Below are positions 53,395-60,174 of a stretch of DNA of 60,174 nucleotides, piece after piece. The number at the start of each line of letters is the position of its first letter. Within the stretch, counting starts at the first letter, position 1. The notes under the pieces are model-generated. The model worked only from the letters and a program-made list of their open reading frames with translations. It had not been told where the DNA came from and did not search any database. The stretch lies in the NCBI GenBank assembly GCA_943331105.2, contig CALQKH020000017.1, forward strand, positions 1 to 60,174, in the 5' to 3' direction. This DNA is from Akkermansia muciniphila. GTDB taxonomy: Bacteria > Pseudomonadota > Gammaproteobacteria > Burkholderiales > Burkholderiaceae_C. The translations under genes and the position numbers were made by a program.

Positions 53395-53754
53395 TCAGCA
53401 GCGGGCTGGTTCGCAAGCCAAATTGAGCATATCGCCACAAGGCACGCCTTGGCAGCAGTGGGCGGTCAAAAAGTCCATCAGGCTTTGCATGGCGCTCAGG
53501 TCGGCGCGGTAGCGCAAAAAGCGGCCTTCGCGTTGCACGCTGACCAAGGCTGCGTGGTGCAATTCTTTGAGGTGAAACGACAGTGTGTTGGCCGGAATGT
53601 CGAGCGCTGCAGACAGTTGCCCGGGCTGAACGCCCTCGGGCCCCGCGCCCACAATGGCGCGAAACACTTTGAGGCGCGAGCTTTGCGCCAACGCCGCCAA
53701 GGCCTTGACGGCCACGTCCTCGTCCATGACGCTGAATAAAGATACCGGGTTCAT
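53395..53754 (-). CDS. arsR: ArsR-family arsenical/metal repressor
   Basis: 119 residues from ATG 53754, overlapping the arsJ stop (ATGA). The winged helix reads PGQLSAALDIPANTLSFHLKELHHAALVSVQREGRFLRYR. Cysteines at about 100, 101, 106, 114 and 119 form a C-terminal As(III) site like the CC-N4/5-C site of Acidithiobacillus ArsR. It is the last gene of a gapdh-arsJ-arsR operon. Confidence 0.9.
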   Translation of the reverse strand: MNPVSLFSVMDEDVAVKALAALAQSSRLKVFRAIVGAGPEGVQPGQLSAALDIPANTLSFHLKELHHAALVSVQREGRFLRYRADLSAMQSLMDFLTAHCCQGVPCGDMLNLACEPARC

Positions 53755-55031
53755 GGTGCCACCTTTTCTGCAGCGCTGTGTGTCAGCAGGCCCATGGGCA
53801 AGCGCAGCGTGGCCAGCCAGCACGCCGCCAGCATCAGGGCCGAGCCCAGCAGCGCGTACAACAAGCCGCCCCATTGGTAAAGCAAGCCCGACAACAAGGT
53901 GCCCATGAAGCGGCCCAGCGCATTGGCCGCGTAATAAAAGCCCACGTCTTCGGCCGCTTTTTCAGAGCCGGCATAGGCCAGCACCAAATAGCTGTGCACC
54001 GACGAATTGATGGCAAAAGCAAAGCCAAACAAACTCAGCCCCCCCACCACCCACCATTCCAGTTGCGGCGCTTGCAGCCACACGGCTGCCGCAATGCCCA
54101 GCGGAATGACCGCCAGCACGGCCGACCACCAACGCGCTGCAGGCACCTCATGGCTCAGTCCATCGGCGCTGCGCCGCACGATCTGTGGCGCCAGCGCCTG
54201 CACCAAGCCATAGCCAATCGTCCAGGCCGCCAAAAAGCCGCCCACCATGGTGAAGGTCCAGCCCACCGAATACAAGAACACCGGCACGCCCACCACAAAC
54301 CACACATCACGCGCCCCAAACAAAGCCACGCGCGCGGCGGCCAAAGCGTTGATGCCCGGGTTTTTGGCAAACAACTCTTTGGCCGAGCCAGAAGGCTTGC
54401 TCTTGCCCATCATGGGCGGCAAGCTGGTCACCACACCCAGCAGCACCAAGGCGAGCAGGCCGGCCATGGCCCACAGCGAGCCCTGAAAACCCAGCGTCTC
54501 GAGCAGCAAACCACCCAAAAAAAATCCAAAGCCCTTCATGGCGTTTTTGCTGCCGGTGAACCAGGCCACCCACTTGAAGAGTTGGCCGTTGCCCGTGTCT
54601 TTGGCTTGCGCCTGGGTGATCTTGATGGCCGACTTGCTGGCGGTCTTGGTCAAGTCTTTGGCCACACCGCAAATGCCTTGCGCCAGCACCACCCAGGCCA
54701 CCGACATGGCCGCTGTCCAGTCCGGTTGCAAGGCCGAGAGCAAACCAAAGCCGATGATTTGTGTGACCAAGCCCACCGTGAGCATGCGGGCAATGCCAAA
54801 GCGCGTTGCCAACCAGCCGCCGATCAGGTTGGCCAGCACGCCCGCACCTTCGTAGAGCAAGAACAAAAAGGCCAGCGTGAACGGGGAGTAACCCAGCTTG
54901 TAAAAGTGCAGCAGCACCAACATGCGCAAAGCGCCGTCGGTCAGGGTGAAGCCCCAATAGGCGGCGGTCACGATGCCGTAGTTCCGCTCTGCGGCGGTGA
55001 CGATGCCGTCATGGCGTTCAGCCGCGTTCAT
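53751..55031 (-). CDS. arsJ: ArsJ, 1-arseno-3-phosphoglycerate efflux permease (MFS)
   Basis: 426 residues with about 12 hydrophobic helices. AYWGFTLTDGALRMLVLLHFYKLGYSPF, LYEGAGVLANLIGGWLATRFG and AKDLTKTASKSAIK are ArsJ hallmarks. The partner GAPDH puts arsenate onto glyceraldehyde-3-phosphate, and ArsJ exports the unstable product, giving arsenate resistance. The start lies one base after the gapdh stop. Confidence 0.93.
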   Translation of the reverse strand: MNAAERHDGIVTAAERNYGIVTAAYWGFTLTDGALRMLVLLHFYKLGYSPFTLAFLFLLYEGAGVLANLIGGWLATRFGIARMLTVGLVTQIIGFGLLSALQPDWTAAMSVAWVVLAQGICGVAKDLTKTASKSAIKITQAQAKDTGNGQLFKWVAWFTGSKNAMKGFGFFLGGLLLETLGFQGSLWAMAGLLALVLLGVVTSLPPMMGKSKPSGSAKELFAKNPGINALAAARVALFGARDVWFVVGVPVFLYSVGWTFTMVGGFLAAWTIGYGLVQALAPQIVRRSADGLSHEVPAARWWSAVLAVIPLGIAAAVWLQAPQLEWWVVGGLSLFGFAFAINSSVHSYLVLAYAGSEKAAEDVGFYYAANALGRFMGTLLSGLLYQWGGLLYALLGSALMLAACWLATLRLPMGLLTHSAAEKVAP

Positions 55032-55032
55032 C

Positions 55033-56076
55033 TCAGATGCCCACCTCGTTCATGTGGCAGGCCAAATCGACCATGCGGCAGGCGTAGCCCATTTCGTTGT
55101 CGTACCAGGCGTAGATCTTGAGCAGCGTGCCGTCGGTGACCATGGTGGACAGCGCGTCCACGATGGCGCTGCGTGTGTCGCGGGCGTAGTCCACGCTCAC
55201 CAAGGGGCGTTCCTCGTAACCCAAAATGCCCGCCAGTGGGCCGCGTGCGGCTTCGGCAAACAAGGCATTGACTTCTTCGGCGCTGGTTTCGCGTTTCATC
55301 TCGAACACGCAGTCGGTGAGCGACGCATTGAGCACTGGGGCACGCACCGCGTGGCCGTTGAGCTTGCCTTTGAGCTCGGGGTAAATCAGGGCAATCGCCG
55401 TGGCGCTGCCGGTGGTGGTGGGGGCCAGGCTCACCATGGCGCTGCGGGCGCGGCGCAGGTCTTTGTGTGGCGCGTCCACCACCAAGTTGGTGTTGGTTGG
55501 GTCGTGGATGGTGGTGATTTGGCCATGCTTGATGCCAATGGCTTCGTGCACGACTTTGACCACCGGAGCCAGGCAGTTGGTGGTGCAGGATGCGGCCGTG
55601 ACGATGCGGTCTCTGGCCGGGTTGTAGAGCGTGTGGTTGATGCCCACCACGATGTTCAGCACATCGCCCAACTTGATGGGCGCTGCCACGATGACGCGTT
55701 TGGCACCCCGGGCCAAGTGGCCTTGGATGGTTTCGGGCGTCAAAAACTTGCCGGTGCACTCCAGCACCACATCCACGCCCAGGTCGCCCCAAGGGATGTC
55801 GGCCGGGTTGGCGTGAGAAGAAAATGAGAGTGTGCGCTCACCTATTCGGATCTGGCTGTCTCCCTCTGCCTCGATGCGCTCTCGCCATTTGCCTTGTACG
55901 CTGTCAAAGGCCAGCAAATGCGCGGTGGCCGCTGCGCCGCCCTTGAGTTCGTTCAGGTGCACCACCTCCAGACGGTTGCCTGCGCGCGGGTCGTCCAGTT
56001 GGCGCTCGGCTGCGCCCATGGCCGCACGCAAGGCCAAACGGCCAATGCGGCCCATACCGTTGATTCCGACTTTCAT
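55033..56076 (-). CDS. ArsJ-associated glyceraldehyde-3-phosphate dehydrogenase
   Basis: 347 residues. NAD-binding start [16 protein letters not shown], the active site [17 protein letters not shown] with the catalytic Cys, and [15 protein letters not shown] are present. Its coupling to arsJ marks it as the arsenate-detoxifying GAPDH and not the glycolytic housekeeping copy. The upstream gap contains a PHO-like box and a palindrome. Confidence 0.93.
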   Translation of the reverse strand: MKVGINGMGRIGRLALRAAMGAAERQLDDPRAGNRLEVVHLNELKGGAAATAHLLAFDSVQGKWRERIEAEGDSQIRIGERTLSFSSHANPADIPWGDLGVDVVLECTGKFLTPETIQGHLARGAKRVIVAAPIKLGDVLNIVVGINHTLYNPARDRIVTAASCTTNCLAPVVKVVHEAIGIKHGQITTIHDPTNTNLVVDAPHKDLRRARSAMVSLAPTTTGSATAIALIYPELKGKLNGHAVRAPVLNASLTDCVFEMKRETSAEEVNALFAEAARGPLAGILGYEERPLVSVDYARDTRSAIVDALSTMVTDGTLLKIYAWYDNEMGYACRMVDLACHMNEVGI

Positions 56077-56110
56077 GGCGATTCCGTTTCTTTGATTCGA
56101 TGAATATGGA

Positions 56111-56144
56111 ATTGTGGGGTGTCAATGTGTCATTTGAATGACAA
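56111..56144 (-). promoter_or_regulatory. PHO-like box overlapping a palindrome before gapdh-arsJ-arsR
   Basis: On the minus strand TTGTCAT-TCAA-ATGACAC (56144-56127) is followed after 10 bp by CACAAT (56116-56111). The same bases form the inverted repeat TGTCATT-TG-AATGACA on the plus strand (56128-56143), which could instead be an ArsR operator. The two readings cannot be separated by eye. Confidence 0.6.
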
Positions 56145-56179
56145 AAACGAACTGATGGGTCAAAGCCCAAGATGATGCA

Positions 56180-56224
56180 TTGCATGACCTTTGTCGTGAA
56201 GCTGTCAAACACTTGCAGAACAAT
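56180..56224 (+). promoter_or_regulatory. PHO box and -10 of the outer-membrane protein gene
   Basis: TTGCATG, TTGTCGT and CTGTCAA begin at 56180, 56191 and 56202 (11-bp period). AACAAT (56219-56224) starts 10 bp after the last unit. The ATG at 56251 follows a short leader with GAAAGGG. Confidence 0.68.
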
Positions 56225-56250
56225 GGCTTGACGGTGTTGAAAGGGCTTTC

Positions 56251-57030
56251 ATGTTCTCAATGGTTGGCGGCGTTCGGTGTGTGGGTCTGTTCGGTGTGTC
56301 TCACACACTGAGCCTTTGCGCAGCAGGGTGGGTTTTGGGGGCTATCGGTTCGGCCCAAGCGCAGACCGATGGCCCTTTGGGAGGGTGGCAGCTGAGCGCT
56401 GGATGGCAGGATTACAGCGAACCGCAAATGAACTTGAAAGGCCCTGAGTTGGGCTTGCACTGGCAAAGCCGGCGTTTGGGCGCCTACACCTTGGAGGCCG
56501 ATGCGCATGTTGGCTTGCAAACTTACAACAGCGTTCCGTCGGGGCGTTTGGATTCGGTGCTGAACGTCGACACCCGCTGGCGAGCGCTCAGAGCATCCAC
56601 ATCCCAACCTCAGTGGCAGGTCGGCTTGGCTTTGCACAGTCATGCTAATTTTTTGCGTGGCACCACCAGCCTGGGTTTTGGTGGCTATGACCGCCTGTCA
56701 ACCCAAGTGTGGTTGCCCGTGCGTTGGCAATCGCTTGGTGATCAGCGTTGGACAGTCGACGCAGGCTGGCTCTTGTGGGGAGAGCATGTGTCACGCTTGT
56801 CACAAGTGAATACCAGTTTGCAAGATGTGACCAATACCCAGCGCAAGGGTGCTTACTTTCAAATCAGTCAGAAGCTCCAAACCCGTCGAGGTGAACTCGA
56901 ACCCTATGCACGCTGGACTTGGGTGGACGACTCGGATGTCCATTGGGTGAGTTTGGTTGGGGTGGACAGAGGCACTTACGAGCCACGAAACAACAGGCTG
57001 AACTTGGGTGTGAAGTGGCAATTTCGTTAA
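56251..57030 (+). CDS. Predicted outer-membrane beta-barrel protein, unknown function
   Basis: 259 residues from ATG 56251. The signal peptide ends at about SAQAQT (37-40). The rest alternates polar and aromatic residues in short strands (WQLSAGWQDYS, LGLHWQSRRLGAYTLEADAHVGLQTY, WQVGLALHSHANF) and ends NLGVKWQFR, close to the aromatic C-terminus of outer-membrane barrels. I do not recognise the family. A PHO box upstream and PhoX and arsJ beside it suggest a role when phosphate is short, for example as a porin-like or surface protein. Confidence 0.7.
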   Translation: MFSMVGGVRCVGLFGVSHTLSLCAAGWVLGAIGSAQAQTDGPLGGWQLSAGWQDYSEPQMNLKGPELGLHWQSRRLGAYTLEADAHVGLQTYNSVPSGRLDSVLNVDTRWRALRASTSQPQWQVGLALHSHANFLRGTTSLGFGGYDRLSTQVWLPVRWQSLGDQRWTVDAGWLLWGEHVSRLSQVNTSLQDVTNTQRKGAYFQISQKLQTRRGELEPYARWTWVDDSDVHWVSLVGVDRGTYEPRNNRLNLGVKWQFR

Positions 57031-57058
57031 TGGTCAGTGCCACATTCAGGCTGTTGAA

Positions 57059-58108
57059 TCAATCTGCAGGGGCCAACACCACTTCGATCGCATACTGAGT
57101 GGGTAAGGGGCCGGTTTGCTGGAACCACAGCGTCATGGCACCTTCACCCAGTTGCGACTTGGGCACATTGGCCAACACATTGCGCCCCAAATCACTGGGT
57201 CCCATGTGGCCGTAAACCAGCATGCGCGACACATCGATGCCCGCGTCAAACACCTTGTTGCGTTGCAATGCATAAAAGGCGATCGCATCTTCCGACACGT
57301 ACTGCACCAGTTTGACCGACAGCACCTTTTGACCCTTGGGAATGTTCCAAGTGACATAGTCTGCATCTCCGCGCACCACAACGCCATGGATCAAATAGGT
57401 CTGCAAGCCCGTCGTCAAAACACTGGGTTGCAATGGGTTGCCTGACGCCTCGTGGGCGACCAGTGTCGGGCTTTTCAAGTCAAAAGCTTGGGCGCCAGAC
57501 GCGTTGCCGGCCAAGTCCAATTGACGCAACCAGATGCGGCTCAGGTTGTTGCCCAAAATGCCCAGCGCGCTGCATTGACCAGGAGCCCATGAGCGTTGCT
57601 CATCTAGCGAATACTCCCAGCGCGCACCGGGTTCTATACCCGAGAGTCTCAAGCTGTTGGTGAACCCTTCGGTTTGGCCGGCAACGCCCAAAGCAGCGGG
57701 TGGTGTCGTGTCTAAAACACAGTTGACGCGCACGATCTCAGACTTGTTGCCGGCATCGTCCCGTGCGCGGACCCAAATGACTTTGGCGCCGTCTCCTGTC
57801 ACAGCGAAAGAAGCGCCAGATCCGCGCGTCCAACTGCTGCCTTGGTCCAGCGAAAATTCCCAATCGATGCCTGCGCTTTCAACACCCCACCTGCCGTTGC
57901 TTGTGACGCCATCGGTTACGTCAAGGCCCGTGTCGTTGAAAGACAAAACAGGCGTTTTAAGTACGACCGCACCGTCAGCAGGTGGTGTCTGTGCGCCAGG
58001 GACTGTGGTGGCATCAGGCCCTGACCCTGAACCGCCGCAGGCTACCAAAAAAAATGCGACAACGAGCACCGAGAATGACCGCGTTAAAAATGCTTGAGAC
58101 GAAAACAT
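57059..58108 (-). CDS. Lipoprotein with Ig-like repeats
   Basis: 349 residues from ATG 58108. A lipobox LVAC is followed by GGSGSG at about 24. At least two Ig-like repeats are seen (IDWEFSLDQGSSWTRGSG and ARWEYSLDEQRSWAPGQ, each followed by VWVR/IWLRxxDxAGN). The C-terminal domain of about 120 residues (LIHGVVVRGDADYVTW ...) is unassigned. It lies downstream of phoX on the same strand behind a likely terminator. Probably a surface protein; role unknown. Confidence 0.7.
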   Translation of the reverse strand: MFSSQAFLTRSFSVLVVAFFLVACGGSGSGPDATTVPGAQTPPADGAVVLKTPVLSFNDTGLDVTDGVTSNGRWGVESAGIDWEFSLDQGSSWTRGSGASFAVTGDGAKVIWVRARDDAGNKSEIVRVNCVLDTTPPAALGVAGQTEGFTNSLRLSGIEPGARWEYSLDEQRSWAPGQCSALGILGNNLSRIWLRQLDLAGNASGAQAFDLKSPTLVAHEASGNPLQPSVLTTGLQTYLIHGVVVRGDADYVTWNIPKGQKVLSVKLVQYVSEDAIAFYALQRNKVFDAGIDVSRMLVYGHMGPSDLGRNVLANVPKSQLGEGAMTLWFQQTGPLPTQYAIEVVLAPAD

Positions 58109-58124
58109 GTGAACTGCAGATGGG

Positions 58125-58170
58125 AAAAAAGAAAAACCCCCACGAGGAATCATCCAAGTGAGGGTGGGTT
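58125..58170 (-). terminator. Probable terminator after phoX
   Basis: AACCC..CAC near 58135 can pair with GTGGGTT near 58164, with a bulge. On the minus strand the stem is followed by TTTTTCTTTTTT. It lies 72 bp after the phoX stop. Confidence 0.45.
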
Positions 58171-58241
58171 TGTCCTTCTGTAGCAGTCAGGTGGCTAACG
58201 CGAGGCAACAGCCCTCGCCGTCAATCCACCTGTCCACTCGA

Positions 58242-60174
58242 TTACAGACCGATCTTGCCGCCGTCGTCTTTGGTGATGACGATGGTGGCCGAACGAGCAC
58301 GGGAGCCTGCACCGTAAACACCACCCACGCCGTTGCTGGCGTTGGTGGGCCAGACGCCCTTGCTGACGTCGTTGTAGGCTGTGGCTTCTTCAGCGGGGTG
58401 CTGAATGCCGACAAAAATCGCTTTGCCGTCAGCGGTTTCGGTGATGCCCGTGACTTCTGCGCCCTTGGGGCCGACCAAGAAGCGGCGCAAGCGTGACTCG
58501 CCCAAGATGCCGCCCACGAAGGTGTTTTGGGTCATGGTCGTGGCAACGTTGGCCACGGTCATGGTGTTGCTGACGGTGAAGGCACCGCCATCGCCCACAG
58601 TGCCCGGTACAGCGGCCACCAACATGCAGTTGGTTTCGTCGGTGAAAGCGCCATCGTCGGTCTGGATCCAGCAAATGCCGGTGGACTTGCTGAACCACAG
58701 ACCGTCTGGTGAGGAGAAAGAGTTGGCTGCAGTCAGGCCAGAAATATTGACGTTGGCTGCAGCCGCATCTTCTTCAGCGCCAAACAAGAAAATGTCCCAG
58801 GTGAAGGTGGTGGCTTCTGCCATGTTGTTGGTTTCTTTGAAACGGATGATGTGGCCGTTGGGATTGCCGTCACGACCCAGTCCGTCGTTGTCTTTGTAAG
58901 CGCGGGGGTTGGCAGCATCGGTCTTTGCAGGCGTTCTGTTGGATGCATTGTTGTTGGTCAATGCAAAGTAGATCTCGCCGTTGGCGTGGTTGACCGCGCC
59001 CCACTCTGGTCGGTCCATTTTGGTGGCGCCTGCGGCGTCAGCGGCAACCCGTGTGTGCACCAACACTTCGGCTTGGCTGGTGAAGCCGAAAGATGCAGCC
59101 TTGATCAAAGGGTTGTTGATGCTCAGCTCCAACCACTCACCTTTGCCCGTGGCGTCGAATTTGGCAACGTACAACTTGCCTTCGCAGAGGTATTTGTCGC
59201 CAGCTGCAATGCCGCCGCCGATGTCGGCTGCGTCCCAGGTCTTGGTGCTGACAAATTTGTAGATGTATTCGTTGCGGGAATCGCAGCCCATGTAGAAGGC
59301 CAAGGGTTTGCCGATCACAGGGACACCGCAAACGGCGGCCTCGTGGGCAAAGCGGCCCATGGACATGCGTTTTGCAGGCACCGAGCTTGGATTGGCCGGG
59401 TCGATTTCAACGTTGGAGCCAAAGGTTTGTGGCTCGTTGCGGAAGTCAGCCGCCGCACTGGCACCCGATGCGGACACGTTCCAACGCGCAAACCTGGAGG
59501 TGGGGTCTGCGTCGGTCACCGTGTGCCAGCCTTGCGTGCGCGAGGTGGTGGCCGTGGCGGAAGTGGCGGTGGTCTGAACACCATAGCGTGCGCGCGAGGC
59601 GATCAACTTGGCGTCAGTGGGCACCGTAGAGCCCGCTGGCATGGTGAAGTAGGTGGCCCAGTTTTCTTCACAAGTGATCAAGGTGCCCCAAGGGGTGATG
59701 CCGGTGCCGCAGTTGTTCAGCGTGCCCCGGGTTGTGGCGCCCGTGGGGTCAAACTTGGTGACCATCATGGCCTTCAAGTTCGCCAGCTCAGCAGCAGGGC
59801 CCGTGACATTCATGGGTGTCTCAGGTGTGATTCTGCGGTTCAAGGACGATGTCGCGTTATAGCCAGTGGGCTTGCCGCTCGCGTCCAAGTTCACTTCCAC
59901 CAGCGTGACGCCGTGCGACAGAATTTCTTTGATGGATTCAGACGCGGGACGAACACCCAAAGGCCAGCTGCCGAACTGGTCGAATTTTTTACCGATGGCA
60001 GCGCCAGAGGTTTGGCCTGTCGGATGCAGCAGGTGCGCTTCTGCTGAGCTTTCATTGTTGACGGCCAGCACGGCTTTGTCGCCGGATGCGTAGCTGTAGC
60101 TGCCTTTGGATTTGCCGTTGGAGCCGATGTAGAAAATCTCAGTGCCGTCATGCTGGTCACCCACGCGGTTGGCC
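58242..60174 (-). CDS. phoX: PhoX-type alkaline phosphatase (DUF839), N-terminus beyond the window
   Basis: At least 644 residues; the frame stays open to the right edge, so the Tat signal is not visible. PhoX text includes NNESSAEAHLLHP, GTLNNCGTGITPWGTLITCEENW, GRFAHEAAVCGVPVIGKPLAFYMGCDSRNEYIYKF and PEWGAVNHANGEIYFALTNN, with acidic residues for Ca2+/Fe3+ binding. PhoX releases phosphate from organic esters in the periplasm and is a classic Pho-regulon enzyme. Several related DUF839 proteins have no tested activity. Confidence 0.88.
   Translation of the reverse strand, partial: ANRVGDQHDGTEIFYIGSNGKSKGSYSYASGDKAVLAVNNESSAEAHLLHPTGQTSGAAIGKKFDQFGSWPLGVRPASESIKEILSHGVTLVEVNLDASGKPTGYNATSSLNRRITPETPMNVTGPAAELANLKAMMVTKFDPTGATTRGTLNNCGTGITPWGTLITCEENWATYFTMPAGSTVPTDAKLIASRARYGVQTTATSATATTSRTQGWHTVTDADPTSRFARWNVSASGASAAADFRNEPQTFGSNVEIDPANPSSVPAKRMSMGRFAHEAAVCGVPVIGKPLAFYMGCDSRNEYIYKFVSTKTWDAADIGGGIAAGDKYLCEGKLYVAKFDATGKGEWLELSINNPLIKAASFGFTSQAEVLVHTRVAADAAGATKMDRPEWGAVNHANGEIYFALTNNNASNRTPAKTDAANPRAYKDNDGLGRDGNPNGHIIRFKETNNMAEATTFTWDIFLFGAEEDAAAANVNISGLTAANSFSSPDGLWFSKSTGICWIQTDDGAFTDETNCMLVAAVPGTVGDGGAFTVSNTMTVANVATTMTQNTFVGGILGESRLRRFLVGPKGAEVTGITETADGKAIFVGIQHPAEEATAYNDVSKGVWPTNASNGVGGVYGAGSRARSATIVITKDDGGKIGL

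Noticed and set aside
58851..60047. 398-codon frame antisense to phoX
   Set aside because: Shadow of a clear PhoX-type coding region.
1..60174. tRNA/rRNA genes, CRISPR arrays, insertion sequences, prophage, riboswitches
   Set aside because: Looked for on both strands by eye; no cloverleaf, spaced repeats, transposase text or known aptamer was recognised. A short RNA gene could still be missed without software.

Overview
The window looks like chromosomal DNA of a betaproteobacterium of the order Burkholderiales, most likely a Comamonadaceae member of freshwater type (Limnohabitans, Rhodoferax or Polaromonas relatives). The grounds are high GC, two tripartite-tricarboxylate (Bug-type) binding proteins beside aldaric-acid genes, an L-talarate/galactarate dehydratase resembling the Polaromonas protein, a TRAP transporter, and ordinary housekeeping genes (glnS, mutS, dnaG, suhB, cysE, dinB, uppP). 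No rRNA, tRNA, insertion sequence, prophage or CRISPR array was recognised.

Layout. 1-3.5 kb: 3' part of an SF1 helicase gene, then two toxin-antitoxin pairs (mqsRA and a Phd/VapC pair). 3.6-5.7 kb: a dienoyl-CoA isomerase-like gene and dinB. 5.7-17.6 kb: a sugar-acid catabolic cluster. It holds lldD, uronate dehydrogenase, a GarL-type aldolase, gudD, an FCD-type GntR regulator, a second glucarate-dehydratase-like gene, talarate/galactarate dehydratase, an internally deleted dehydratase remnant, garD and two Bug proteins. Together they would oxidise uronates to aldarates, dehydrate these, and split the product to pyruvate and tartronate semialdehyde. 17.6-23.7 kb: hemerythrin next to an FNR-type box, a membrane hydrolase, a PPOX protein, a third toxin-antitoxin pair, a DUF924 remnant, glnS and small envelope genes. 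23.7-43.4 kb: uppP, an MFS transporter, acyl-CoA genes, the Anbu proteasome-like peptidase, mutS, a CBS-domain membrane protein, suhB, trmJ, cysE, dnaG, an acyl-CoA ligase, a Nudix hydrolase and a TRAP operon with a TetR-type palindrome at its promoter.

43.5-60.2 kb: a FAH hydrolase, a MarR regulator and a small monooxygenase, followed by what appears to be a phosphate-starvation (Pho) island. In order it carries a PhnZ-like HD oxygenase, a co-translated olsB-plcP-agt operon (phosphorus-free membrane lipids), ppk-sixA, a histone-like/RHH protein, ppx, a gapdh-arsJ-arsR arsenate operon, an orphan outer-membrane protein, a lipoprotein, and a PhoX-type phosphatase running off the right edge. I see PHO-box-like repeats (7-bp units at 11-bp period) before five transcription units and a weaker sixth. 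In four of these a plausible -10 hexamer starts exactly 10 bp after the last unit; the olsB match is weaker. This island, with its unstudied outer-membrane protein and PhnZ without PhnY, is the most interesting content. All operator and promoter calls come from reading the sequence; no computation or database search was run.
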